The translations under genes and the position numbers were made by a program. A stretch of DNA of 64,000 bases, taken from the NCBI GenBank assembly GCA_019916065.1, contig CM034236.1:24748358-24812357 (forward strand). The letters run 5' to 3'. Positions within the stretch are counted from its first letter, which is position 1; each line of letters begins with the position of its first letter. Source of the DNA: Vitellaria paradoxa. Its lineage: Eukaryota > Streptophyta > Magnoliopsida > Ericales > Sapotaceae. Below the pieces are notes generated by a model. It was not told where the DNA came from and ran no database searches. It saw only the letters and a program-made list of their open reading frames with translations. Of the stretch, positions 34,697 through 45,550 are shown one piece after another.

Positions 34697-35137
34697 CTCT
34701 ATCAATAATGTGGTTCCCTATGATGCAGAAATAGTTGGACACCCAGGGTCCTTATATTTAGGAGGTGTGTCACGTTGGAGTATGGCACTCACTTGTTCTG
34801 TCAAGAAAACTTTCTCCTTGACATTGAGCTTCCTATTCACGGTGCACATATCCTTGAGAAATCTAGGATAGGAAGGATTTTGCTTAATGGCTTCAAGTAA
34901 TGGAATGTTGATTCTCACTTGTTTGAAAGTCTCATAAATTTCAGAATTCAACATCTCATTCTTGCCCTTTGCTAGTCTCTGAGGAAAAGGTGGTCTAGGC
35001 ATATACTCAATAGGATGGTCAATTGGCCTAACCACAAGTCCCTCACTAGGTTCATCTTCATTCTCTTTTTCGGTTTCCCCATTCTCTCTCTTATCCTCTA
35101 CTTTCCCTTTCTTTTTTTTCTTTTTCCTCTCCATCAC
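34697..35137 (-). pseudogene. pol: Outer Athila gag-pol segment before protease
   Basis: A minus-strand frame with a Lys-rich start, then PRPPFPQRLAKGKNEMLNSEIYETFKQV split by normal spacing, IPLLEAIKQNPSYPRFLKDMC and KYKDPGCPT. This is the conserved stretch leading into Athila protease. A one-base shift near 34725 precedes the cut site. The protease motif itself continues at 27383, beyond the inner element. Confidence 0.85.
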
Positions 35138-36781
35138 TCACTTTTTCAATCCCCTCACCAGCTTTTGGTTCTATCTTCTCACTCGTGGCATTGACCCTAG
35201 GATCAGTGGGTTTTTGAATAATTTTACCACTCCGTAGAGTGGTCACAGCTTGAACATGCTCATGTGGGGTGGTACCCGAGGTTGAGGACTTAATCATGTT
35301 TGCTTGGCCTTTAGGGTTAGGAAATGGTTGTGCAGGAAGTTTGCCACTTTGAGTGGTACTCATGGCCTGGGTTAACTTAGAAACTTGGCCCCTGATATCA
35401 TCTATGGACCTAGCCAAGTTATCATTGATCATCATTTGATGTTGCATAAATTGTTGAACAGATTCCTCAAAGGATCTCTTCTGGGGAGGTTGATATGCAA
35501 CAGGATTGGGTTGTTGATATTGGGGTGTGGGTAAAAAGGAAGGTTGGAATGATTGGCTTTGGTTATCATTTTTTCACCCAAAACCTGGAGGATTTTTCCA
35601 TCCTTGAGGGTAAGCGTTGAGATGTTGATTTCCCCCTGAAAAGTTAACATTCCCACCTTGTGGGTAGGAAGTGTTACCCTGACCTCTATTTTGGAATGGT
35701 CAGTTCTGAGTGTTACTGACATATGCATTACCGTTAAGCTATTTCCCTTAAGTAAAGGAAGCTCTGGACATGAATTAGGATCATGTCCTACTTGGTCGCA
35801 TGCCCAACACACCACTTGTGCTTCCACCAACTTCTCTTTGTTCTTAAGTTCAAGGGAATCTAACTTATGTTGTAATGCAGACATCCTAGCACTTAAATTG
35901 TCCCTCTCACTTAACATCAATTGACCACTAGATACAGGATTCCTATGCTCTAAAGAAGAAGGTGGTCCTATTTCGCAATCATTAGAATCCTCGGCCACCA
36001 TATCAAAGAATTCCATAGCCTCTTCCGCAGTCTTATCGAACAGGGTACCATTGCACATGGTAGAAACTAATTGCTTAAGACTGGGAGTCAGGGATTCGTG
36101 GAAGATGCTCACTAACCTCCATGATTCATAACCATGGTGAGGACAAGCCATCAAGAGGTCCTTAAACCTTTCGCAGGCTTAACAGAAATTCTCATTAGGT
36201 TTTTAAGAGAAAGTGGTAATCTGTCGCCTATAGTACTGAGTTTTCTGAGTTAGGAAATATTTCTTAAGAAACTCAGTTTGCATTTCACGCCACGTTCCAA
36301 TAGAACGTGGACGAAGGGAATTAAGCCAGAACTTGGCTTTATCCTTTAGAGAAAAAGGAAAGAGTTGAAGACGCACTATGTCCTCATTGACATTATGATC
36401 TATACACGTGTTGCTCACTTCCTCAAACTCCCTAAGATGGTTATAGGGATTTTCAGAGTCAAGGCCATGGAAAGTAGGAAGAAGTTGGATAATTCCTGGC
36501 CTAAGGTTGAAGTTCCCCCTATTTAATGGCAAGACTATGCATGATGGGGTGGTTTGTCTAGCGGGATTAAAATGATCATTCATAGGAATATAACCCAGAA
36601 TTTCTTGGGGCTCATTGTCCCTATGCACACTCCCTTCCCCTCTTACTTCAGCCATTGAGTGAAAGGAGGATGTGGCAAGTGAAACTGTGGAAAGTGAGGT
36701 TGGTGAAAAAAGTTCAGGAAGGTATAAAGGATCTCCTAGTTCAGATTTAGCTACGACTACCTTACCTGATCTTAATAGCAT
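35091..36781 (-). pseudogene. gag: Outer Athila gag with zinc knuckle
   Basis: This starts at an ATG 145 bases after the PBS. The capsid part has FHGLDSENPYNHLREFEEV, LRLFPFSLKDKAKFWLNSL-like sequence and TWREMQTEFLKKYF. It then passes two in-frame stops (36202-36180, both readable as CAA-to-TAA changes) and continues with ERFKDLLMACPHHGY. A zinc knuckle CWACDQVGHDPNSC (CX2CX4HX4C) lies near 35800. A frameshift near 35700 moves the reading to the frame at 35447, which encodes the QVSKLTQAMS segment. So it is one ancestral gag, now broken. Confidence 0.88.
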
Positions 36782-36926
36782 AAAAGTAACAAGTCTCTAA
36801 AAAAAAAACAAAATTTAAAGTTCAAAATTTTTAATTTTTTTTTTAAATTGTTGTTGTTTTCTTTTCTTTTTTAAAAAACTTAAGGAAAACTAAAAATTAA
36901 AAGTACCCTAAAAACTAAATTTTGGC

Positions 36927-36944
36927 TCCCCGGCAACAGCGCTA
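36927..36944 (-). promoter_or_regulatory. Primer-binding site of outer Athila element
   Basis: On the minus strand TAGCGCTGTTGCCGGGGA, the tRNA-Asp-type PBS with two G-to-A/C-to-T type changes. Confidence 0.85.
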
Positions 36945-36950
36945 AAAACT

Positions 36951-38503
36951 TGTCCGACCCTAAAAAGTGTTTTAGGGTTCTACTTCTCAAGTGCAAAAGG
37001 GCAGTCGTAGTTTTAAAACTCGGTGAGTCCGAGGTCGAATTCACAGGGAGCCTAATGTTATTTAGTTTCTAGGATGTGAAAGAAATTCTAAAACTAAAGG
37101 GAAGCAAGTTGGAAATTTAAGTTTACTAAGTTCTAGGGTTCAGTAAAATTAAAGATAAATTCAATTTCAACTAATTAAAATTAAAATAAGCAGGACCTTC
37201 AGAATTTTAAAAGGAATTAAGCTGGATGGTGAAAAATTAAAATAAAATCAACAAAGCAATTTCAATTTCAAGTTCATCAATTATAACTAAAACTAAGTTG
37301 GCTTGCAATTCAATGAGAATAAAGATCTTGATTCAACGTCAAGTCCGGGTAGTTCACTACTTTGCCTTGGGGTGTGTTTGTTTGAAGAATAGGGTTTAAT
37401 TTGAAAATTATTTAGAACATTGTAATCAAAGGTCAGTACCAATGATCTCAAGCAGATATGGTTAAAGACCCTTGTTTCCTAGGGTTTTTCAATTAAACAC
37501 CAAGAAATTAATAACAATCTGATTTTTAAATCTATTTGAAAGTATTTAATAATTGGTTACGAAAATCCATACCAGTGATCTCACACGGATTTGGTTAAGG
37601 GTTTTCATATTCGGGTGTTATCGAAATAGAAAAAAATAGATTTGTGAAAGGTAGATCCCTTCGCAAAAGGTTTCGCAACCTACACGAAGGGACTACGAAC
37701 ACCCCAAGGCTTTTCGTGAACTACCCTTTCTTGATTCGTTGAATCAAGATTAGGGTTTTACGCTATAACTACTCTGAATATCACAAAGACAATAAATGAA
37801 CATTCAATCATGCTATTTAGGAATTGAAATAAACGAAACATCATATTAAAGAGCGAAACGAAATATAACTTACAATGTAACTTGTGCGTAAAAGAAGAGA
37901 TGAACTAATAACGCAAAGATGAAGAACAAAACTCCAAAAGCATCCATCAACAAAGCTTTTAAAAATGTACAAATCACTCTTCAAACTTAATTTAAATCTA
38001 ATCTAATTCTCAATGTAGTTGTGGAATCTTCAAAGGAGGCATCCTCCTTCATGGCCGTGCAATGGGTCCTTATAAAGATGCAAGGAAACCTTAAAAGAGG
38101 TGTTTCAATTCGTGGCTTCTGGATACATGGTGGTCCCGACCGTCTGGTCTGGGGCTCGGGACCATAGAATGCTTTCTTCTCAATTCATATACACTGTGGT
38201 CCCAACCATTAGATGGACGGTCCCGACCCCCAAGTATCTTTTTTTTCTTGCTTTTCTTCCTCCTTTAGGTTGGGTCTTTGGGCTAGTCTTGGCCATCCAA
38301 GGCAAGGTTTGAACCATGACGTTTTCTTCATTTTCTCAGCCATTTCATAGCTATAAACTTTGATCTCTTTGCCATTTTCCCTGCAATTAGAAAAATAAAA
38401 GTATAAGTAATAAAATAACACTAAAACTTCAACTTTAATTATTTAAATGCATGAATAAGTGTTGAGTTAGGGAGTTTGTAATTACACTTTTCAAGTGTAA
38501 TCA
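36951..38503 (-). mobile_element. 5' LTR of outer Athila element (1553 bp)
   Basis: Plus-strand ends are TGTCCGACCC and AAGTGTAATCA. It contains a TATA-like site (38070-38076, minus) and the GGTCCCGACC dyad from 38132, 55 bases away. It faces the PBS at 36944. Confidence 0.92.
38070..38076 (-). promoter_or_regulatory. TATA-like box of outer 5' LTR
   Basis: TTTATAA on the minus strand within the conserved CTTTATAAGGACCC block. Confidence 0.55.
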
Positions 38504-38508
38504 GGTTC
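38504..38508. repeat. TSD of outer Athila element, right copy
   Basis: GGTTC, partner of GGTTT at 17571-17575. Confidence 0.7.
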
Positions 38509-38997
38509 CAACAAGTTTTCCTGAGAAATTTATCCACCTTCTTTTCCTTACACCACATTCTATTGTTCTAACCAAGGTTTAAACAAAGTATGGTTTGAAC
38601 AAGTGTTCAAACCCATTTTTCACACTTAGAATTACTTTTCTGCCTGTAGACATCTCTGCCACTCTGTTATTCTAACCATGGTTCAAATAAGGTATGGTTC
38701 GAGCAAAGGTTTGAATCAAGTTGTGACACTTAGCAGATTTATCTGTTCTTTTAGCTCCTGCACTTTCTATGGTTAGAACCATGGTTCAAACCAAGTGTGG
38801 TTCAAACATGTTTTCGAACAACTTGCTAAGTTGGTCTATTCTAGACCACTTTTCTATCATTTTCTGCTCAAACGCATGCAAATCACACACACCCTTCATT
38901 AATGCAATAAAACTCACTCTTCCATTCTTTTAAAGTATGAATTCACCTAGCAATCCTCAATTTAAGGCTTATAATTGTACTTTTTACAATATAATCG
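38509..38997 (-). mobile_element. LTR-B solo LTR, right half (minus orientation)
   Basis: It continues 17575 with more GGTTCGAAC-like sites and ends at the counterpart of the TGATTGTACT...AGTACAATCA terminus of the 57722 copy, here mutated in its last base. Confidence 0.75.
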
Positions 38998-39002
38998 TGC
39001 AA
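38998..39002. repeat. TSD of split LTR-B solo LTR, right copy
   Basis: TGCAA, identical to 16297-16301. Confidence 0.85.
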
Positions 39003-39699
39003 CTAGAGAGTAAATTAATTCCCAAGTTTTACTTTAAAATTTTTTTTCTTAAATTAAGTGAATCTAGAATTTTATTTGTTATAAGTATATTAGTCACTAG
39101 TAAAGGATTTTAAACTTATTAGATGATCAAATGCAAGATTAAATCCTTCAAAAATGTTTTTAAATAACTAAGTGGGAGAAGGAATTTATCACATTTAAAT
39201 CCCATGGTCCCGTCACTTGTTTATAGGTGAGGTAATTAATTTCATGTGTTGGGTTTAGTGCCCTCCTCCCCATTGGATGAAATTAATTGCTAGCTCACCA
39301 AAAATAATCCCTAATATTTGTTAATGTTGGTTACCTCTCCATCTGAGGGATCCACTAGGGAATAATGGATCTAAGATTGAGTGATGGTATACACTTAGGT
39401 ATAAATATTACTATCCTCCGCATCGGAGCCACTGCTAATATTTATATGACCAAATTTTGCCAGCTATTTAATTTTGCTTGGCATGTTTCTTTTGCTGAGA
39501 TAGTAAAATTAACAGGTTTTGCCTATCTAGATAAATGATGAATAGTAGACGTCATCCTATCGAGACATGCTATTCATGGTGTGTTAGGCTACTGGCAAAT
39601 TCTTTTAGTTATAGTGGTTAAGGGGCCCTATTTATAATTTGAATTCAAAGTTTATTGCTCATTATGCCTTATTTCATGTATGTATAATTCTCAGGATTA
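39003..39699 (+). other. Copia leader, second part
   Basis: Non-coding sequence continuing 16296. It has no ORF and leads into the gag traces from about 39700. Confidence 0.5.
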
Positions 39700-39915
39700 A
39701 AGTATTTTTTTCAATCTAGTTCTTGTGATACTCAAAGAAAATAAATTGACTAGTCCTAATTACATTGATTGGAAAAGAAACCTGGATATAGTGTTGACTG
39801 TAGAGGGGTACAAGTTTGGTTAACTCAGGTTTGTCCTACAAAACCCAGTGAGGGGCTTCTGATAAATAGTCCCAGGCTTACCAGAAGTGGATTAAGGCTG
39901 ATGACAAAGAGAGGT
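39700..39915 (+). pseudogene. gag: Copia gag, N-terminal fragment
   Basis: Plus-strand codons give LKENKLTSPNYIDWKRNLDI and VEGYKF, the N-terminus typical of plant Ty1/copia Gag, followed by stops. The frame then reads into DDKER at 39905 and is cut by the solo LTR. The next codons (CYILASMSNVL) follow at 41842, so the two pieces join across the insertion. Confidence 0.75.
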
Positions 39916-40365
39916 TGATTACACTTGAAAAGTGTAATTACAAACTCCACATTTTGATACTCATTAATGCATTTAAGTAGTTAATTTCAAAGTTTTATCA
40001 TTATTTTATTATTTATAGTGTTTATTCTCTTAATTGCAGGTAAAAGGATAAAATAAGTGAGACTAGCAGTGTTGAAAGTTGCTTCCAAGGAGGAAAAAAT
40101 GGTCCAAAGTTTAAGATAGTTGAAGTGGTGTGCAGCTGAAGTTCCAGCTCGACACCCTGTCAGTAGTTTGATCATAACTTTTCACTCACAATTCTGATTG
40201 ACCTGATTCTTTTTGGGTTGGAAAGAAGACTCAAAGGGCTACAACTTTCGTGTTTTATCCAAAGCCTGAATAGATCGTTTTCCAGGTCAAAATCACGTTA
40301 GAAATTGAGGATAGAAAGCTGTCAAAAGCAGCAATCGAGAAGCAGAACTTGAAGAACAAAGTTTC

Positions 40366-40402
40366 TGTGGTCCAAACCGTCTGGCAGGGGTTCCGGACCA
40401 CA
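40366..40402. repeat. Dyad TGTGGTCC / GGACCACA upstream of TATA in solo LTR
   Basis: Perfect 8-bp arms, ending 55 bases before the TATA-like site at 40458. Confidence 0.75.
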
Positions 40403-41009
40403 GTGTGTTATGTGCGTGCAGTTTAACTCTGTCTTTTAGGGTTTTCTTTGCAACTTCTTTATAACATCTACTACATGGCCGACCCAAAGGGGGCCCTAGT
40501 TTTAGTTCTACATACTTTAGGAACCTCTTTTTCATATTTTTAGATACTTTGAGAGTTTTAGAATAGTCTTTTTAGAGAGTTTTCAATTACTTGTCTTGTT
40601 TATGGAGTTGTTCGATGTTTGGTTGTTCTTCGCTGCACTGCTCTTTCATTACGTAGTTTCAGAGTTGCTTATCGTGTAAGTTGACTTTCGTTTCGTTAAT
40701 TTAATATATGATTTATTATTTTCTAGTGGTAGATCTAATGTTTATGCTTACGTTTATTGCTTTCATTTTGTTTAAAATCATACTAGCGTAGAAACCCTAG
40801 TTCTTGATTCAACGAATCAACAAAGGGTAGTTTACTCGGATCTATAGGATATACGTAGACCCTTCGCAGAGTTGCGAAAGCTCATGCGTAGGGGTCTACA
40901 ACTTTGAGACGTTTGCGTAAACCCTTCGCATGGTTTGTGGAAGCTTATGCGTAGGGATCTGCACTTTTTAAAACCTAATTCAGTTCTTTCAAAAACTTTC
41001 GAAAACGAA

Positions 41010-41330
41010 AACCTTTGACTATATTCTCTGTAATCACTGGTAAAGATTTTCGATTAAAATTTTCTTAATAATTTTGAAGAACTGAAAATTTAGATTTTGA
41101 ATTCTAATTTGAATTAGTTTATTTCAGAAACATTCGAAAATGAAAACTTTGACTATATTCTCTGTAATCACTGGTAAAGGTTTTCGATTAAAATTTTCTT
41201 AATAATTTTGGATAAACTAGAAGAATTGGATTTGAATCCGAATTCGAATAGGATTGTTTGAAAACCCTTCGAAAACAGAAGTTTTTGACTATATTCTCTG
41301 TAATCACTGGTAAAAACTTTTGATTAAAAC
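41010..41330 (+). repeat. Three spaced copies of a GACTATATTCTCTGTAATCA block
   Basis: The block and neighbouring TTTTCGATTAAAATTTTCTTAA-type sequence occur at about 41017, 41149 and 41288, spacing about 130-140 bp. In the other Athila-type LTRs the matching phrase (AGTGATCTCAAGCGGATATG, minus) occurs twice. Confidence 0.7.
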
Positions 41331-41841
41331 TTTCTCAATAATTTTCACAAATCCTAATTTAGGTTTTAACGTAAGTATTACAACTCATCCTATAGTGAAG
41401 ACGTAAGCTACCCAGAATTGATAGTTGGAACAAGGACTTCTTAAATTTATTTCTTCTTAATCAGATTGTCTTTGTTTGATTTAATTGAAGTATTTACATT
41501 GTAATTTTTAGATTAGATTATTTTGCTGCGCATTTAAATTAGGAAAAATTCGTTTAGCTACTATTTTATTCCTTGAATCAAAAATTAATTTTAAATTGCT
41601 GGAATTCTGTTAATAGGTAGTTAATTTGTTTTAATTTTAAACTTGCAAAACCATAGGAATTAGCTTTAATTAATCTTCAAACTTAGTTTACATTCAAATT
41701 TAGGATTTCCATTTTAACCTAAAAACTAAATAACGTAGGCTCCCTGTGAATTCGACCTCGGACTCACCGAGTTAAAGCTACACCGCACACCCTTGCACTT
41801 GGGGGTTAATTTAGACGCACTATTCATTAGCGGTCAGCAGT

Positions 41842-41938
41842 GTTACATTCTAGCTTCTATGTCAAATGTTCTGTAAAATTAGCATCAGTTTATGTCCACT
41901 GCCTATGATATGATGTTGAACCTCAAAGAAATGTTTGG
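41842..41938 (+). pseudogene. gag: Copia gag, middle fragment
   Basis: This continues the gag frame from 39915 with CYILASMSNVL and AYDMMLNLKEMF. The Tekay element is inserted right after the LKEMFG codons. Confidence 0.8.
41934..41938. repeat. TSD of Tekay element, left copy
   Basis: TTTGG, repeated exactly at 52937-52941. Confidence 0.92.
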
Positions 41939-44517
41939 TGTAATATCCCAAATTTTCATGTTAATATAATTTGATAGTTTTAACATGTTTTGGGCATGTT
42001 AGTATGTTAATTAAGTAATATTAGTCATTAATGATGACTTAGGGGTGTGAATTTTGGAAGAAATTGGCAAAATAGCTCAAAAGTCAACATTTTGACTCGG
42101 GAGCATGTTGAGAGGCGCCCATGGCTCTAGGATGGGCGCCCGTGGTCCATGAAGGGCACCACTTGTACAGACAGTCAACAGTAGGGTGTCCTCTGCGTTT
42201 TCCAACCGAGCCTTACCCTATTAACACCTATACCTAGCTAGGGGTGAGGGGAGATCTGAGAATCACTATTTAGAGGTTTAAAATATTGTTGATATATATA
42301 TATTTGGTCAATTTGATGTAGGAGAGAGAGAGAGAGAGGTTGCTTGGAAGAGGGAGAATCAGGTGGAGAAGCAAAAGAAGAATAAAGAAGAGCAAAGGAG
42401 AAGAAGAAGACCACTGGGTAGAGATTTCAAGGTAGGATCTTCCACCCTTCATGAAACCCAAATTCCTTTTGCAAGATTGTAATTAGGACCTTAAGAAACC
42501 TTCGTATGTAATTTATTTGTAGTTTGGATCAAGGAGGGAGGAGATTGAGTCCATCAAAGTTTGAGGGTTTGGAAGCTCAAGACACCCTCTTGTTGATCTA
42601 CTCTTACCACTTGAGGTAGGGATTTCTAGTCTCATTTTAGCATATATGAGATGTAATTGATCTAGTAAATACTTCTATGAAATTTATTTAAGATTTGAAA
42701 ACCGTGGAGGTGGAATTTGTGTGGATGAATGGATGTGTATATGTATATGTATAGGTTGAATCAAGATTTTTGTATGGAAGAAATGGATGGATTAAATTTG
42801 GTTTTGATGGACTTTTTAGAGTCTTCTACGTCCTAGACAACCTAAGAAAATGAGACATTAGGTTAGAGATTGGATTCGGTAAAGTTTGGAACCTAAAAAG
42901 ATGACTTAGAGCTTGAACCGAAACAGAGTAACATTCTAGATAACAGAGGGGCGCCCGTGAACTTATGTGGGGCGCCCATGACCCTCAAGGGGCGCCCGTG
43001 AATTTATGTGGGGTGCCCACAGAGACTAGGTCACTTTTCTTGACTTTGCTTAGTTGGACCTCCTACCTTAGACTTATGAAAGTGTTGGTAATTTGTTTTT
43101 ATATGAAACTTTTAGTTGATTGATTACATGGATTTTAGGAGGGAAATGAGCTTTTAAAAGTGATTAAGGAGTGTTTAACTTAAGCTTATGGGATTTAACT
43201 TGAGAGGGGCAAGTGAAAGTCACCTTGAATTGCATGACTTGAAAGGTTACTTTGAGATATGAGTCTTAATCGAATAGAATTGTGAATATGCCTTGTTGTA
43301 AACTTAATGTTGAAGTATATGAACTTGTAATTGATTAAGTGAAATGTGACTTGAAAAAAAGGGAACTCATGTTCATAGTATTGAAAATTGTTGAATGTTT
43401 AATGATGTTTGATCAATGTTGTTATGTGATGAATCATGGGATAAACCGACATGTGGAAATGTGTTGTGGGAAAGTGTATGAGGTTGAATGTGAACCTATG
43501 AATGATGAAATGTTATGTGATGAATTATTGGTTGTGTGTGCCGGGGGCCATGGTGGGGTGCAGAAATAAGAAAGGTTTAGAGAGTACCCTCGGGTTGAGA
43601 GTCCCGGAACCTACGCAGGTTTGGTGTCAATGCCAGTGGGTTAGTAGCCCACAACATTGTGTGTGTTTTGGCTCCTCGTGGCCCTGGACGGCGATCCTAA
43701 ACGACGACGTCAATTTATCATTTCCGTTGGGTATTGTCCCATAAAAGATGATAGTGTGTATGCACCCATCCCCCGATGATTTGTTTGGTTGTGGGTGTGC
43801 TATGCGATGATGAATGGAAGATGATGTGAATACATTTACTTGCTTGAATATTATTCAAATGATAAAGTGGCGTTGAATTGTGAATGGAATTGGAGTTTGA
43901 ATTGCCATACATAAACATTAACCAAAATTTAAATTCTTAAACTTTGGCTTTGTTGTATGAGTATATATTTCCACTTATTTTGGCATGACTATGTTAATGA
44001 AATGTCATGACTCTAGAAAATGTTAAAATGGCTAACCTTACTTGAGATGCATTGCATGGTTAGATTGCATACCATATATGTTTGCATGAGACATCGTGGG
44101 CACAAGTGGACCTGTGCTCACGTCCCTATAGATTTTGATGCAGGTACAGGCAATAACAATCAGGTAGGCTAGTGGGGTTGGACTAGGTGGTTATGCATGA
44201 GCCCAACTAAGCTTAGCAAAGCTCTTGGTCATCTAGTTTAAATATCTTTTTGGAATTGTAATATTGTGCACTTTTAAACTTTTTTTTTTTTTTTTAATGT
44301 GGTTATAATGGCCTTAAGGTCTAAGTTATGTAATTTGGGAATGGTGTATAGAGTATGTGACCTAGCATTAGTCAAAATTAAACTTATGTTATTCTATTTT
44401 ATGTCTCGGGCTCACTAGCTTATGTTGCGTTGCTCTGAACATGGGGATTGGTTGTGTTAGTGCATGTTGTATGTGTTTATCACTCACCCCTCGGGTCATG
44501 AGATCCAGGGCATGACA
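41939..44517 (+). mobile_element. 5' LTR of Tekay element (2579 bp)
   Basis: It starts TGTAATATCCC and ends GGGCATGACA. It contains the TA/GA microsatellite near 42293-42340 and two GGCGCCC clusters (42115-42160 and 42950-43020). It is longer than the 3' LTR by 41 bp, the size of one GGCGCCC repeat unit. Confidence 0.95.
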
Positions 44518-44520
44518 GGT

Positions 44521-44532
44521 TGGTATCAGAGC
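44521..44532 (+). promoter_or_regulatory. Tekay primer-binding site (tRNA-iMet type)
   Basis: TGGTATCAGAGC, three bases after the LTR end, matches the usual iMet PBS of Tekay elements. Confidence 0.9.
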
Positions 44533-44646
44533 ACCAGGTCAGAATACCTAGGGACATGGGAAGTCTTGCATCTCATATTGCATGCTTGAATGTATTATAA
44601 CTGTATTTTGATCTTGGAATCTAATTTGTTTTATTTAAATTTCTAG

Positions 44647-45245
44647 ATGTGGTTAGAAAAAAGGAAGAGCAGTGGTACTAAAGTCCAGTCAGTGGAAGAA
44701 GAGATAGTGTGGCCTAGTGATGATATCTTTACCCATGTGGCAACTAAAGGCTTAACTGAGGCTTAGCCCTAGAATGTGACAAGGGATGTAAAAGAGATAA
44801 ATAGGGTGCCAGCAACTTTAGGTCATCAAATGGTACCCTACTATGGGGTGCCATACCCAGTTCCATATCCAACACCTTATCCATATCAGAGTGTGATGCC
44901 TTATCAGATGCTTGTTCAGTACCAGTTTGCCTACCCAGTGATGCTAGTATAGAATATAACTGTGATTGTACCTACCCTTTTAGCAAATCCAACTATGACA
45001 TCAGATGCAATGACAGAACCCAATCTAGGCAGTCAGAATGTCAATCCACAGGAGGCTAGCACTAATGTTGGGAAATAGGTGGAAGCTCTAGTAGTGAGGA
45101 AGATCGTCTGCGGCGGGTATGTGCAGGCTGTCGTAGGCGGGGATGGATACGTTATTAGTGCCCTAAGCAATGTATTAAGTATTGTATTTATTGTGGTAGA
45201 AGGAGGCACACTCGTAGCTCTTGCCCATATCGTAGGATTTGAGAT
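44647..45245 (+). pseudogene. Extra leader ORF upstream of gag, Pro/Tyr-rich with CCHC zinc knuckle
   Basis: The ATG directly follows a plant-like splice acceptor (TTTATTTAAATTTCTAG). About 143 codons in the first frame encode an acidic N-terminus and a Pro/Tyr/Gln-rich tract (YGVPYPVPYPTPYPYQ). Five TAG codons interrupt it (44764, 44770, 44950, 45076 and one near 45155 in the second frame); the first two and the third read naturally as former CAG. After one frame change near 45076, codons give a Ser/Glu stretch and a Cys-rich end. This contains CAGCRRRG, CPKQC and an exact knuckle CIYCGRRRHTRSSC (CX2CX4HX4C). A GTAAGT donor lies at 45246. The main gag has its own knuckles, so this is additional. 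Function is unknown; nucleic-acid binding is inference. Confidence 0.55.
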
Positions 45246-45545
45246 GTAAGTATGTAAAGGGAAAATTTTGGAAAGATGATTCCCTTAGTGGTAATCAGAA
45301 TGGTTGATAGTCTAAGGACTTATGTTTTGTTATATACTCTTTTAAAGTTCAATTGGTAGAGTAACTTGGGAACTTGTAATGTTTGAATTTCTGTGGTAGT
45401 ACTAATGGAAATAAGGTGTTGTTGTTATGTTGTACCCTTATGAATGTATTGAACTGTTGTATTGTTATTATGAGATGAAGTTATACTCTATCATAAGCTT
45501 AGATGTTGATCTAATATTTTTATTTTATGCTTTGATGTTCTTTAG
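45246..45545 (+). other. Candidate 300-bp intron between leader ORF and gag
   Basis: It begins GTAAGTATG and ends TGATGTTCTTTAG, good plant 5' and 3' splice consensus, with a T-rich, ORF-free interior. The gag ATG lies five bases after the AG. Splicing would place the leader ORF and gag on one RNA, but the present frames do not join. No expression evidence exists here. Confidence 0.4.
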
Positions 45546-45550
45546 ATAAA

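Larger units (their letters stand above)
17576..38503 (-). mobile_element. Athila-lineage Ty3/gypsy element (outer), containing a nested relative
   Basis: This is a complete minus-strand element with LTRs of 1556 bp (17576-19131, 3' LTR) and 1553 bp (36951-38503, 5' LTR) and a tRNA-Asp-type PBS (36927-36944). It has gag, protease, reverse transcriptase, RNase H, integrase and an env-like third ORF, in that order. Total length is 20,928 bp, or about 13.6 kb once the inner element (27389-34691) and one TSD copy are removed, which is normal for Athila. Hand comparison of the first ~340 bp of the two LTRs shows about 14 differences, mostly transitions. Coding regions carry stops and frameshifts, so it is no longer autonomous. 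Confidence 0.92.
39916..41836 (+). mobile_element. Athila-type solo LTR (1921 bp), plus orientation
   Basis: It starts TGATTACACTTGAAAAGTG like the other Athila-type LTRs here and ends CGGTCA after a TGCACTTG block. The GAATTCGACCTCGGACTCA phrase near 41750 is the reverse complement of one near the ends of the other LTRs. Flanks are GAGGT (39911-39915) and GCAGT (41837-41841), an imperfect 5-bp duplication. The copia gag frame resumes exactly after it. It has a TATA-like TTTATAA at 40458-40464 and a TGTGGTCC...GGACCACA dyad at 40366-40402. Three AT-rich blocks around TTTGACTATATTCTCTGTAA recur near 41010, 41150 and 41290. Confidence 0.8.

Noticed and set aside
44518..44535. tRNA-related sequence
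   Set aside because: Only the 12-base primer-binding site matches; no tRNA gene fold is present.
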